Under the pieces are notes generated by a model. The model had not been told where the DNA came from. It ran no database searches and worked only from the letters and a program-made list of their open reading frames with translations. A stretch of 64,000 bases of DNA, taken from Streptomyces aureoverticillatus (GTDB taxonomy: Bacteria; Actinomycetota; Actinomycetes; Streptomycetales; Streptomycetaceae). The stretch covers positions 186,001 to 250,000 of the forward strand of contig NZ_BMSY01000006.1 in assembly GCF_014649395.1 (NCBI RefSeq), in the 5' to 3' direction. The position numbers and the translations under genes were made by a program. Below, one piece after another: positions 51,268-60,526 of this stretch (the stretch's first letter is position 1; every line of letters starts with the position of its first letter).

Positions 51268-53118
51268 ATGTTCACGACGCGCCCCACGCTCCAGGGCACC
51301 TTCGGCATGGTGTCGTCCACCCACTGGCTCGCCTCCCAGTCCGCGATGGCCGTTCTCGAGGACGGCGGGAACGCCTACGACGCGGCCGTCGCCGCGGGCT
51401 TCGTGCTGCACGTGGTCGAGCCGCATCTGAACGGGCCCGCGGGCGAGGTGCCGATCATCCTCGCGCCCGCGGGCGGCGACGTGCGCGTCCTGTGCGGACA
51501 GGGCGTCGCGCCCGCCGGGGCGAGCGCCGCCCACTACCGGAACGCGCTCGGCCTCGACCTGGTGCCCGGCACCGGGCCGCTCGCCGCCGCCGTGCCGGGC
51601 GCCTTCGACGCGTGGATGCTGCTGCTGCGCGACCACGGCACCCGGACGCTCGCCGAGGTCCTCGCGTACGCCATCGGGTACGCCGAGGACGGGCACCCGC
51701 CCGTGGAACGGGTCACGGAGACCGTCGAGACGGTGCGGGAGCTGTTCGAGACGGACGGGACCGGGTGGGCGTCGTCGGCGGAGGTCTACCTCCCCGGCGG
51801 CAGGCCGCCCGTGCCCGGTGAGCTGTTCCGCAATCCGTGCCTGGCCGCCACCTGGCGGCGGCTGATCGCCGAGGCCGAGGCCGCGGGCGGCGGCGACCGC
51901 GTCGCGCAGATCGACGCCGCGCGCGAGGTGTGGCGCACCGGCTTCATCGCCGAGGCGCTGGTGCGCCAGGCCGCGCGTCCCACCCTGGACACCAGCGGCG
52001 AGCACCACACGGGCACCCTCTCGGCCGCCGACCTCGCGGGCTGGTCGGCGGGGTACGAGGACCCGGTCACGTACGACTGGAACGGCTGGACGCTGTGCAA
52101 GGCGGGCCCCTGGAGCCAGGGCCCCGTCCTCCTTCAGCAACTGGCCCTGCTTCCGGACGAGTTGCCCGCGTACGGCTCCGCCGCGTACGTGCATCTGCTC
52201 GTCGAGGGCTGCAAGCTCGCCATGGCCGACCGGGAGGCCTGGTACGGGGACGCCGCCGAAGTGCCGCTCGCCGCACTGCTCTCGGACACCTACAACGCCC
52301 GGCGGCGCGAGCTGATCGGCGCGAAGGCCTCGTACGAGCTGCGGCCGGGCAGCCCCGGCGGGCGCGAGGCGCGGCTGTCCGCCCACACGCGGGCCGTCGC
52401 GACGGGGGAGCCCGGGCTCCGCGCGCCGGAGAGGGCGGTCGCCGTGGCCGCGGGAGCGGGGGAGCCGACGGTCGCGGGCGCCGGGGAGCCGACGGTCGCG
52501 GCGGACGGCGCGACCCGGGGCGACACCTGCCACCTCGACGTCGTCGACCGCTGGGGCAACATGGTCGCGGCCACGCCGTCCGGCGGCTGGCTGCAGTCCA
52601 ACCCGGTCGTGCCCGAGCTGGGCTTCCCGCTCGGCACCCGGCTGCAGATGACCTGGCTGGACGAGGGGCTGCCCAACACGCTCACCCCCGGCCGCCGCCC
52701 CCGCACCACCCTGACGCCCTCGATCGCCCTCAGGGACGGCACACCGGTCCTGGCCTTCGGCACCCCGGGCGGGGACCAGCAGGACCAGTGGCAGGCCCAC
52801 TTCTTCCTGGCGGTGGCGCTGCGCGAGCCGGTGCGCGGCGGCCTCGACCTCCAGGGCGCCGTCGACGCCCCCAACTGGCACACCGAGTCCTTCCCGGAGT
52901 CGTTCTACCCGCGCGGGATGCGGCCCGGCGGCGTCGTCGTCGAGTCCCGCACCGACCCGGAGGTGGTGGCGGAGCTGCGACGGCGCGGCCACGACGTGAC
53001 CGTGGGCGGCCCCTGGTCGGAGGGGCGGCTGTGCGCGGTGGCGCGGGACCCGCGGACCGGGGTGCTGTCGGCGGCGGCGAATCCACGGGGGATGCAGGGG
53101 TACGCGGTGGGGCGCTGA
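51268..53118 (+). CDS. Cytoplasmic gamma-glutamyltransferase-family protein
   Basis: A 616-residue GGT-like Ntn hydrolase without signal peptide, second in the window. Nucleophile Thr420 lies in RGDTCHLDVVDRWGNMV (the usual TT-H pair is T-C-H); downstream segments PRTTLTPSIAL and GTPGGDQQDQWQ follow the family order. An insertion before the cleavage site has GAGEPTVAGAGEPTVA repeats. Such intracellular forms may act as acylases or on gamma-glutamyl metabolites. TAGCCT ends 6 nt before the ATG, so the mRNA is likely leaderless. Confidence 0.88.
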   Translation: MFTTRPTLQGTFGMVSSTHWLASQSAMAVLEDGGNAYDAAVAAGFVLHVVEPHLNGPAGEVPIILAPAGGDVRVLCGQGVAPAGASAAHYRNALGLDLVPGTGPLAAAVPGAFDAWMLLLRDHGTRTLAEVLAYAIGYAEDGHPPVERVTETVETVRELFETDGTGWASSAEVYLPGGRPPVPGELFRNPCLAATWRRLIAEAEAAGGGDRVAQIDAAREVWRTGFIAEALVRQAARPTLDTSGEHHTGTLSAADLAGWSAGYEDPVTYDWNGWTLCKAGPWSQGPVLLQQLALLPDELPAYGSAAYVHLLVEGCKLAMADREAWYGDAAEVPLAALLSDTYNARRRELIGAKASYELRPGSPGGREARLSAHTRAVATGEPGLRAPERAVAVAAGAGEPTVAGAGEPTVAADGATRGDTCHLDVVDRWGNMVAATPSGGWLQSNPVVPELGFPLGTRLQMTWLDEGLPNTLTPGRRPRTTLTPSIALRDGTPVLAFGTPGGDQQDQWQAHFFLAVALREPVRGGLDLQGAVDAPNWHTESFPESFYPRGMRPGGVVVESRTDPEVVAELRRRGHDVTVGGPWSEGRLCAVARDPRTGVLSAAANPRGMQGYAVGR

Positions 53119-53287
53119 GGGCCTGGTGCCGGGGGTGGTGTCCGGGGACAGGGGTGGCGTCCGGGGCCGGGAGTGGTGTCCGGTGCCGGAGGCGGGGGTT
53201 CCGTCGCGTACCTCCCTTTCATCCGGATTCCACCCGCTGTTCACCCCGCGAGTCCGCGATGTCAGAGGCACGTGCTCTCATGGAGGC

Positions 53288-54142
53288 ATGATCGAAACAC
53301 AGGCAATCAAGGAAAGCATCGACGACTTTCTCGCACGACAGACCGCTGACGTGGAGCGCGTGATCCGCAAGGCGGCCGCGGAAGAGATCACCCCCCGGTT
53401 CCGGCAGCTCGCCGAGGACGACGTCGTCCAGAAGAGCGGCCCGCACGACCTGGTGACCGTCGCCGACCGCCGCGCGGAGGAGTTCCTCACGCGCGAGCTC
53501 ACGGCGCTGCTGCCCGGCTCCGTCGTCGTCGGCGAGGAAGCGGTGCACGCGGACCCGTCGAGGTACGACGCGATAGCCGGCACCGCCCCCGTCTGGATCG
53601 TCGATCCCGTCGACGGGACACGCCAGTTCGTGCACGGCGACCCCGGTTTCTGCACCCTCGTCGCGCTCGCCCTGGACGGCGTGGTCCTGGCCTCCTGGAC
53701 GTACGCGCCCGCGCTGGACGAGTTCGCCGTAGCCGTCCGCGGCAAGGGCGCCACGCTGAACGGCACACCGCTGCGCGCCGGCTCCCCCGAGCCCGGCCGC
53801 CCGCTGACGGTGGCCACGTCCCACCCGGACTTCACGACGGAGGACCAGAAGCGCGCCCTCCTCGGGGTGTACGCCGACGGCTTCGCGCCGCGGCCGTGCG
53901 GCTCGGCGGGCCTGGAGTATCTGGCCATCGCCCGGGGCTCCCTCGACGCCGTCGCGTTCAGCTGGGAGCTGGCCTGGGACCACGCCGCGGGCCTGCTCCT
54001 GGTCGAGGAGGCGGGCGGCGCCCACGCCACCCGCGACGGCGTGCCGTTCGCCGTCACCGGGGGCAACGCCCTGCCGTTCACCGCGGCGCGCGACGAGGCC
54101 ACGGCCCGCCGGATCGCGGGGGCGCTCGCGGGCGCGGCCTGA
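53288..54142 (+). CDS. Inositol monophosphatase-family phosphatase (HisN/IMPase-like)
   Basis: A 284-residue Mg-dependent sugar/inositol phosphatase: metal Glu in VGEEAVHA, signature WIVDPVDGTRQFVHG and C-terminal WELAWDHAAGLLLVEEAGG. Members dephosphorylate inositol phosphate, histidinol phosphate or PAP; HisN of actinomycetes has this form, but no his genes are near. An N-terminal helical segment of about 45 residues precedes the core. ATG 53288 has GGAGG very close (4 nt); ATG 53279 is an alternative. Confidence 0.87.
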   Translation: MIETQAIKESIDDFLARQTADVERVIRKAAAEEITPRFRQLAEDDVVQKSGPHDLVTVADRRAEEFLTRELTALLPGSVVVGEEAVHADPSRYDAIAGTAPVWIVDPVDGTRQFVHGDPGFCTLVALALDGVVLASWTYAPALDEFAVAVRGKGATLNGTPLRAGSPEPGRPLTVATSHPDFTTEDQKRALLGVYADGFAPRPCGSAGLEYLAIARGSLDAVAFSWELAWDHAAGLLLVEEAGGAHATRDGVPFAVTGGNALPFTAARDEATARRIAGALAGAA

Positions 54143-54238
54143 GCCGCGCACTGCCGGGGGCGGCCGGGGCCCCGGTGTTGTCGGTGCCCCGGCATATCCT
54201 GTGCGGCACAGGCCATCGGCTGACGAAGGAGTCCGAAG

Positions 54239-55660
54239 GTGCCGTCGATGCTCGATGCCGTCGTCGTGGGGGCGGGACCGAACGGTCTGACCGCTGCCGT
54301 GGAGCTGGCCCGCCGCGGCTTCTCCGTGGCCGTCTTCGAAGCCGAGAGCACCGTGGGCGGCGGCGCCCGCACCGAGGAGCTGACCCTCCCCGGCTTCCGC
54401 CACGACCCCTGCTCGGCGGCGCACCCGCTGGGCGTCAACTCACCCGCGTTCCGCGCGATGCCCCTGGAGCGGTACGGCCTGCGGTGGCTCCAGCCCGAGC
54501 TGCCCATGGCGCACCCGCTCCTCGACGGCGGCGCCGCCGTGCTCGCCCGCTCCGTCGCCGAGACGGCCGCCTCCTTCGGGCCGCGCGACGCCGGGGTGTA
54601 CCGCAGGCTCGTCGAACCCTTCACGCCCCACTGGGACACCCTGGTGCGGGACTTCATGTCGCTGCCGCTGACCGCGCTGCCGCGCGACCCGGTGCTGCTC
54701 GCCCGGTTCGGGCTCGCCGGTCTGCCGCCGTCGACGTGGCTGATGCGACGCTTCAGGGACGAGCCGGCGCGGGCGCTGTTCGCCGGGCTCGTCGCCCATG
54801 TCATCGCCCCGCTGAACGGCCTCGCGACGGGCGCCGTCGGCATGGTCTTCGCGCTCGCCGCGCACGCCCGCGGCTGGCCGGTGGCGCGCGGCGGCTCGCA
54901 GTCGATCTCCGACGCGCTCGCCGCGTACCTCACGGACCTCGGCGGCATCATCCACACCGACTACACGGTCAAGCGCCTCGACGACCTGCCGCCCGCGCGC
55001 GCGTACGTCTTCGACACCTCGCCCACCGCGCTGGCCCGCATCGCGGGCCTCGGGCGCTACTACGACGGGTATCGGTACGGCGCGAGCGTCTTCAAGATCG
55101 ACTACGCGCTCGACGGACCGGTGCCGTGGACCGCGCCGCAGGCCCGCGTCGCCGGTACGGTCCAGGTCGGCGCGGGCAGCCGCGAGATCGGCGCCGCGCT
55201 GCGGGCCGCGTCCCGCGAAGGGCGGGCGCCCGACGAGCCGTTCCTGATCTCGGTGCAGCCGAGCGTCGTCGACCCGACCCGCGCGCCCGAGGGCAAGCAG
55301 GTCTTCTGGACGTACGGGCACGTGCCGAACGGCTGGGAGGGCGACCTCACCGACGCCGTCGAGCGGCAGCTCGAACGCTTCGCGCCCGGCTTCCGCGACC
55401 GCGTCCTCGCCCGCGCCACCGCGGGCCCGCCGCAGCTCGCCGCCCGCAACGCCAACTATGTGGGCGGCGACATCGCCTGCGGCGCCGCGAGCGGACTCCA
55501 GCTCCTGCTGCGGCCCCGGCTCACCGCGTTCCCGTACCGCACCCGGCACCCGGCCGTGTTCCTGTGCTCCTCCGCGACCCCGCCCGGCCCCGGCGTGCAC
55601 GGCATGTCCGGGCACAACGCGGCGAAGGCGGTCTGGAAGCGGCTGCGGGAGACGCCGTGA
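54239..55660 (+). CDS. FAD-dependent oxidoreductase, phytoene desaturase/CrtI-like
   Basis: A 473-residue flavoprotein beginning with a Rossmann FAD motif (VVVGAGPNG, 8-16) and [15 protein letters not shown]. The C-terminal FAD contact is [18 protein letters not shown]. It belongs to the NAD(P)-binding CrtI/amine-oxidase-like group, but no carotenoid genes surround it, so desaturase function is not implied. GTG 54239 has GGAG 8 nt upstream; ATG 54248 is possible. The macro-domain gene follows 44 bp later on the same strand. Confidence 0.87.
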   Translation: MPSMLDAVVVGAGPNGLTAAVELARRGFSVAVFEAESTVGGGARTEELTLPGFRHDPCSAAHPLGVNSPAFRAMPLERYGLRWLQPELPMAHPLLDGGAAVLARSVAETAASFGPRDAGVYRRLVEPFTPHWDTLVRDFMSLPLTALPRDPVLLARFGLAGLPPSTWLMRRFRDEPARALFAGLVAHVIAPLNGLATGAVGMVFALAAHARGWPVARGGSQSISDALAAYLTDLGGIIHTDYTVKRLDDLPPARAYVFDTSPTALARIAGLGRYYDGYRYGASVFKIDYALDGPVPWTAPQARVAGTVQVGAGSREIGAALRAASREGRAPDEPFLISVQPSVVDPTRAPEGKQVFWTYGHVPNGWEGDLTDAVERQLERFAPGFRDRVLARATAGPPQLAARNANYVGGDIACGAASGLQLLLRPRLTAFPYRTRHPAVFLCSSATPPGPGVHGMSGHNAAKAVWKRLRETP

Positions 55661-55703
55661 GCACCTGTTTGCACCGTGCCGCACGCCCGCAGGAGGCGAT
55701 CGG

Positions 55704-56237
55704 ATGACCGCCCGCATCACCCTCGTCCAGGGCGACATCACCCGGCAGCGCGCCGACGCCCTCGTGAACGCCGCGAACTCCTCACTGCTCGGCGGAGGGG
55801 GCGTGGACGGCGCCATCCACCGGCGCGGCGGCCCCGACATCCTCGCCGAGTGCCGCGCCCTGCGGGCCTCGCACTACGGCAAGGGGCTGCCCACGGGCCA
55901 GGCCGTGGCGACGACCGCCGGGCGCCTGGACGCGGACCACGTCATTCACACGGTCGGGCCGGTGTGGTCGGCGACGGAGGACCGGTCGGCGCTGCTCGCC
56001 TCGTGCTACCGGGAGTCGCTGCGGGTCGCGGCCGACCTCGGCGCCCGCACGGTCGCCTTCCCGGCCATCTCCACCGGGGTGTACCGATGGCCCCTCGACG
56101 ACGCCGCCCGCATCGCCGTGCGCGCGGTCCGGGACGCCCTGGCGGCGGCCCCGGACCTCCTGGCGGAGGTCCGCTTCGTCCTGTTCGACGAGGCGGCGTA
56201 CGCGGCCTTCGAGGAGGCCCTGGCCGCACAAGGTTGA
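55704..56237 (+). CDS. Macro-domain O-acetyl-ADP-ribose deacetylase-type protein
   Basis: A 177-residue MacroD/YmdB-type macro domain covering the whole protein: [20 protein letters not shown] in part, [25 protein letters not shown], and [14 protein letters not shown] for the distal ribose loop. It binds ADP-ribose and can hydrolyse O-acetyl-ADP-ribose or mono-ADP-ribosyl carboxylates. AGGAGG precedes the ATG by 9 nt. It is the first of a run of repair and ADP-ribose genes (Ada-AlkA, Ogt, Nudix, ADP-ribosylglycohydrolase). Confidence 0.94.
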   Translation: MTARITLVQGDITRQRADALVNAANSSLLGGGGVDGAIHRRGGPDILAECRALRASHYGKGLPTGQAVATTAGRLDADHVIHTVGPVWSATEDRSALLASCYRESLRVAADLGARTVAFPAISTGVYRWPLDDAARIAVRAVRDALAAAPDLLAEVRFVLFDEAAYAAFEEALAAQG

Positions 56238-56287
56238 TGTCGCATTCTCGCCAGCCCCGGCCTGCCCGCGTCCCCGATCCTTGACTC

Positions 56288-57967
56288 ATGCCGACCGAGC
56301 CGCACACCACGTCGCGTACACCGTCGCGTACACCTGAGACCGCCGCCGCGCCCGCGGGGATGCACGGGGACTTCGAGCGCTGTGTGCGTGCCGTGCAGTC
56401 GAAGGACGCACGCTTCGACGGATGGTTCTTCACCGCCGTCCTGACGACCCGCATCTACTGCCGCCCCAGTTGCCCGGTCGTGCCGCCCAAGCCCGAGAAC
56501 ATGACCTTCTACCCGAGCGCGGCCGCCTGCCAGCAGGCCGGTTTCCGTGCCTGCAAGCGCTGCCGCCCCGACAGCAGCCCCGGCTCGCCCGAGTGGAACC
56601 AGCGCGCCGACCTCGTCGCCCGCGCCATGCGGCTCATCGGCGACGGCGTCGTGGACCGCGAGGGCGTCCCGGGCCTCGCCACGCGCCTCGGCTACAGCAC
56701 CCGCCAGGTCGAGCGGCAACTGCTCGCCGAACTCGGCGCGGGCCCGCTCGCCCTCGCCCGCGCCCAGCGCGCGCAGACCGCGCGGCTGCTCATCGAGACG
56801 ACCGCGCTGCCCATGGCCCAGATCGCCTTCGGCGCCGGCTTCTCCTCGATCCGCACGTTCAACGACACCGTCCGCGAGGTCTTCGCCCTCGCCCCCGGCG
56901 AACTCCGCACCCGGGCGGCCAGGCGGGGCGGGGGCGGGAAGGGGAGCGCCAAGGGGGCGACGGCGGCGGCCCGCGCGCCGGGCGGCCCGGCGGCGCCCGG
57001 CGGGGCTTTCGCGTCCGACGGGGCGTCCGGGCCCGAGGCGGCCGTCGTGCTCGGCGGCACCCCCACCCCCGGCAGCGCCCTCGGCACCCTCGCACTCCGG
57101 CTGCCCTTCCGTGCCCCCCTCAACCCCGACAACCTCTTCGGGCACCTCGTCGCCACCGCCGTCCCCGGTGTGGAGGAGTGGCGCGACGGGGCCTACCGGC
57201 GCACGCTGCGGCTGCCCTACGGGCACGGCATCGTGGCGCTGACACCGCACCCCGACCACATCGGCTGCCGGCTCACCCTCACCGACCCGCGCGACCTCAC
57301 CATCGCCATCAGCCGCTGCCGCCGCCTGCTCGATCTGGACGCCGATCCGGTCGCCGTGGACGGCCTGCTCGCCGACGACCCGCTGCTCGCCCCGCTGGTC
57401 GCGAAGGCGCCGGGGCGGCGGGTGCCGCGCACCGTGGACGAGGCCGAGTTCGCCGTGCGGGCCGTCCTCGGCCAGCAGGTCTCGACGGCCGCCGCCCGCA
57501 CCCACGCGGCGCGCCTGGTCACCGCGCACGGCGACCCCGTCGACGACCCTGAGGGCGGCCTCACCCACCTCTTCCCCGCCCCGGAGGCCCTCGCCGCCCT
57601 CGACCCCGAGTCCCTCGCGCTGCCCCGCAGTCGCCGCACGACCCTCACGACGCTGGTACGCCACCTCGCCGACGGCACCCTCCAACTGGGCGTCGAGAAC
57701 GACTGGGAGCGGGCCCGCGCCCAGCTCACCGCCCTGCCGGGCTTCGGCCCGTGGACGACGGAGGTCATCGCGATGCGGGCGCTCGGCGACCCGGACGCGT
57801 TCCTGCCGGCCGACCTCGGCATCCGGCGCGCCGCCCAGGCGCTCGGCCTGCCGCACACCCCCGCCGCGCTCACCGCGCGCGCCGCCGCCTGGCGGCCCTG
57901 GCGCGCGTACGCCGTCCAGTACCTGTGGGCCACCGACGACCACGCCATCAACCACCTCCCCGCATAA
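56288..57967 (+). CDS. Ada-AlkA fusion: methyl-sensor activator and 3-methyladenine glycosylase
   Basis: A 559-residue three-part protein. Residues 28-97: Ada zinc domain with Cys58, Cys62, Cys89 and Cys92 (YCRPSC, CKRC), Cys58 accepting methyl from phosphotriesters. Residues 105-210: AraC-type HTH (LGYSTRQVERQLLAELG, FGAGFSSIRTFNDTVRE). After a Gly/Ala linker (212-258), residues 265-559: AlkA N-domain and HhH-GPD fold with hairpin LPGFGPWTT (483-491) and catalytic Asp509 (PADLG). It removes alkylated bases and activates its operon. The Ogt gene follows 64 bp later. Confidence 0.94.
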   Translation: MPTEPHTTSRTPSRTPETAAAPAGMHGDFERCVRAVQSKDARFDGWFFTAVLTTRIYCRPSCPVVPPKPENMTFYPSAAACQQAGFRACKRCRPDSSPGSPEWNQRADLVARAMRLIGDGVVDREGVPGLATRLGYSTRQVERQLLAELGAGPLALARAQRAQTARLLIETTALPMAQIAFGAGFSSIRTFNDTVREVFALAPGELRTRAARRGGGGKGSAKGATAAARAPGGPAAPGGAFASDGASGPEAAVVLGGTPTPGSALGTLALRLPFRAPLNPDNLFGHLVATAVPGVEEWRDGAYRRTLRLPYGHGIVALTPHPDHIGCRLTLTDPRDLTIAISRCRRLLDLDADPVAVDGLLADDPLLAPLVAKAPGRRVPRTVDEAEFAVRAVLGQQVSTAAARTHAARLVTAHGDPVDDPEGGLTHLFPAPEALAALDPESLALPRSRRTTLTTLVRHLADGTLQLGVENDWERARAQLTALPGFGPWTTEVIAMRALGDPDAFLPADLGIRRAAQALGLPHTPAALTARAAAWRPWRAYAVQYLWATDDHAINHLPA

Positions 57968-58031
57968 GGGAATTCACCACATTCGCCCTAGCCATCACAT
58001 TCGCCGCGTTCACTGTACGAAGGTGTCCACC

Positions 58032-58553
58032 ATGCACCGTCAGCACACCGTCATCGACAGCCCCTACGGGCCGCTCACGCTCGTCGCCACCGACGGCACC
58101 CTCAGCGGCCTCTACATGACCGAGCAGCGCCACCGCCCCGCCGAGGAGACCTTCGGCGACCGCGACCCGGCCCCCTTCGGCCCGGCGATCGACCAGCTGG
58201 AGGCCTACTTCGCGGGCGGGCTCAAGGAGTTCGACCTGCCGCTCTGCCTGGACGGCACCCCGTTCCAGCGCTCGGTGTGGCAGCAGCTCCTGGAGATCCC
58301 GTACGGGCAGACCCGTACGTACGGCGAACTGGCCGAGGCCCTCGGCAATCCCGCCGCGTCCCGCGCCGTCGGCCTCGCCAACGGCAAGAACCCCATCAGC
58401 GTCATCGTGCCCTGCCACCGCGTCATCGGAGCGAGCGGCGGCCTGACGGGGTACGGCGGCGGCCTCGACCGCAAGCAGCGGCTCCTCGCCTTCGAGAGCG
58501 GGATCGACGGCGGGAGCGGGGCCGCCCCGGAGAGCGGGGCCACCCTGTTCTGA
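58032..58553 (+). CDS. ogt: Methylated-DNA-protein-cysteine methyltransferase
   Basis: A 173-residue O6-alkylguanine-DNA alkyltransferase: N-terminal ribonuclease-like domain, then WQQLLEIPYGQTRTYGELA, recognition helix SRAVGLANGKNP and active-site VPCHRVI with Cys128, ending GLTGYGGGLDRKQ. It directly and irreversibly reverses O6-methylguanine. Together with Ada-AlkA it forms an adaptive-response operon. ATG 58032 has AAGG 6-7 nt upstream; GTG 58023 is an in-frame alternative. Confidence 0.95.
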   Translation: MHRQHTVIDSPYGPLTLVATDGTLSGLYMTEQRHRPAEETFGDRDPAPFGPAIDQLEAYFAGGLKEFDLPLCLDGTPFQRSVWQQLLEIPYGQTRTYGELAEALGNPAASRAVGLANGKNPISVIVPCHRVIGASGGLTGYGGGLDRKQRLLAFESGIDGGSGAAPESGATLF

Positions 58554-58572
58554 CGCGGCTCAGCCGCGGGGC

Positions 58573-58603
58573 GGGCGCCGTCCGGTCAGCCGACCCGGCG
58601 CCC
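58573..58603. terminator. Hairpin between ogt and Nudix genes
   Basis: GGGCGCCG (58573-58580) and CGGCGCCC (58596-58603) form an 8-bp stem with 15-nt loop in the space between convergent genes; the right arm lies in the last Nudix codons. Confidence 0.5.
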
Positions 58604-59080
58604 GTTCTCCAGCTCCACCGCGCCCGCACCCGCGTCCAGCGCGTCGAGCGCGGCGAGGACCCGGCGCGCGAGCGGCGCCGAGAGATACGTGGGCAGTTCC
58701 TCGCGGGTGGCGAGGCGCCAGGCGAGCAACTCCTCCTCCTGGAGCCGGATCTCCCCGAACCGGTCGTCGGCGAGCACCCCGCCGTCGTACAGGAACGCCA
58801 CCAGCGGAGGCCGCGCCGCGGTGCCGGGCACCCAGTCCACCGCGAGCAGTCCGCCCGGTGCGACGTCCAGGCCGATCTCCTCGACGGTCTCGCGGCGCGC
58901 GCCCTGCCGGGGACTCTCGCCGTCGTCCGACTCGACGGTGCCGCCCGGAAGGGCCCAGCCCTCACGGTAGTTGGGCTGTACGAGCAGGACGCGTCCGGCG
59001 CGGTCGCGGATGACGCTGGCGGCTCCGGCGAGCACGCGCGGGAGGCCCGCGATGTAGGTGGCGTAGTCGAGAGTGGTCAC
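58586..59080 (-). CDS. Nudix hydrolase
   Basis: A 164-residue Nudix protein. The Nudix box starts GGTVESDDGESPRQG and ends ARRETVEEIGLD (46-72); compared with the canonical G-x5-E spacing it has two extra residues (DD) in the loop. The beta strands RVLLVQPNYREGWALPGG and PLVAFLYDGG are typical. Substrate is a nucleoside diphosphate derivative, with ADP-ribose suggested by the neighbours. Start GTG 59080 has TACGCT ending 7 nt upstream (leaderless). Convergent with ogt. Confidence 0.9.
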   Translation of the reverse strand: MTTLDYATYIAGLPRVLAGAASVIRDRAGRVLLVQPNYREGWALPGGTVESDDGESPRQGARRETVEEIGLDVAPGGLLAVDWVPGTAARPPLVAFLYDGGVLADDRFGEIRLQEEELLAWRLATREELPTYLSAPLARRVLAALDALDAGAGAVELENGRRVG

Positions 59081-59191
59081 GACAGGCAGCGTAATGCCCG
59101 GTGGATCACCGCTGGGGCGCTTCGCGGATCAGCTGCCGGAGCCCGGCTCGGACCGGCGCCGGGGTCCGGGGCGCGGGCGCGGCGCGTGGGC

Positions 59192-60310
59192 TCACCCTGT
59201 CGCCAACCGTGCCGTCCTCGCGGCCAGTTCGCTGATTCTGGCCCCGTCGTAGCCGAACACCGCGCTGCGGACCCGGTCCTTCAGGGGCTCGCGCCACTGC
59301 GCCGGGATCGCCGCCGCCCCGCACAGCACGCCCGCGACCGAGCCCGCCGTCGCGCCGTTGGAGTCGGTGTCGAGGCCGCCGCGCACCGTCAGCGCGATGG
59401 TGCGCGTGAAGTCCCCGCCGCCGTACAGGAGTCCGGCCGTGAGGACGGCGACGTTCGGCACGGCGTGGACCCAGCCGAGCCCGGCCGTCTCGCCCGCCAC
59501 CGTGTCGAGGGTCTCCTCCCAGCTCAGCGACGCCTCGTACAGCGACGCCACGCGGCGCACCGTCCGCGCGACCCGGCAGCTCGCCGGGATCACCCCGAGC
59601 CCGGCCTCCAGCGCGTCCCGCGGCGAGCCCGCCGTGAACGCCGCCGCGATCAGCGCCGCCGCCCACATCGCCGCGTACACGCCGTTGCCGGTGTGCGAGA
59701 GCGCCGCGTCGCGGCGGGCGAGCGACGCCGCGCGGCGCGGGTCGCCCGGGCACGTCCAGCCGAAGATGTCGGCGCGGATCAGCGCCCCGATCCATTCCTG
59801 ATACGGATTTTCGTACGTCGCCGTCAGCGGCGGCCGCAGCCCTGCCGTGAGATTGCGGTACGCCACCCGCTCCGCCGTGAACGTCTGGAAATAGGGCAGC
59901 CGCAGCAGCCACAGCTCGCCCACCTGCTCGGTGCTGAAGCCGAAGCCGCGCGACTCCAGGAGCTCCAGGCCGAGGATCGCGTAGTCCACGTCGTCGTCGC
60001 GGCAGCTTCCGTCGACGCGGCCGCGTACGCAGGAGCGCCATTCCGGGCGCAGCTCGAAGTCGTCGGCCGCGTCCCCGGCGGGGGGTTCGGGCAGGTAGTC
60101 GGTGAGGGGGAGCGCGTCGGTGAGCCGCAGATAGCGGTCGATGCGGTCGCGGGTCCAGTAGTCGCCGCGTTCGACGGGCTTGCCCAGCATGTTGCCGGCG
60201 ACGCGGCCGAGCCAGCCGCCGTGGACGCGGTCGGCGAGCCGGGTGTCCGTGACTCGGGGGTCGGAGGGCCGGGAGTCCGTGGGCCGGGGGTCCGGTGCCG
60301 TCGACGTCAT
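59192..60310 (-). CDS. ADP-ribosylglycohydrolase-family protein
   Basis: A 372-residue ARH/DraG-fold protein: WLGRVAGNMLGKPVERGDYW near the N-terminus, metal-binding acidic cluster CRDDDVDYAILGLEL and C-terminal VRGGLDTDSNGATAGSVAG with the second metal Asp pair. The first 25 residues are low complexity (PTDSRPSDPRVTDTR). It probably removes ADP-ribose from proteins or nucleic acid, or cleaves related N-glycosides. TAGACC ends 6 nt before ATG 60310. It lies 111 bp downstream of the Nudix gene's 5' end and reads the same way, so it could share a transcript with it. Confidence 0.9.
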   Translation of the reverse strand: MTSTAPDPRPTDSRPSDPRVTDTRLADRVHGGWLGRVAGNMLGKPVERGDYWTRDRIDRYLRLTDALPLTDYLPEPPAGDAADDFELRPEWRSCVRGRVDGSCRDDDVDYAILGLELLESRGFGFSTEQVGELWLLRLPYFQTFTAERVAYRNLTAGLRPPLTATYENPYQEWIGALIRADIFGWTCPGDPRRAASLARRDAALSHTGNGVYAAMWAAALIAAAFTAGSPRDALEAGLGVIPASCRVARTVRRVASLYEASLSWEETLDTVAGETAGLGWVHAVPNVAVLTAGLLYGGGDFTRTIALTVRGGLDTDSNGATAGSVAGVLCGAAAIPAQWREPLKDRVRSAVFGYDGARISELAARTARLATG

Positions 60311-60526
60311 ACGTCCGGTCTACCCGAATTCGACGCCGGACCGGGGTGATCGATCATTTCTGCTCACAAGGCGTGATGATGTGGCCGGATATACCCCGCT
60401 ATGCCCGGGCGGATGATCAAGGGAAGCGGCAGCCGGCCATGGGCAGCGGCCCCCTCCTGCGGTTATGGTCGCAGCGGCGCGACTGCCTTGACGCGAGCAA
60501 GGCCCGGAAAGCAAGGGGAATGCAAG

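Noticed and set aside
53288-55660. Carotenoid or histidine biosynthesis cluster
   Set aside because: A CrtI-like oxidoreductase and an IMPase-like enzyme are present, but no crt or his partner genes are nearby.
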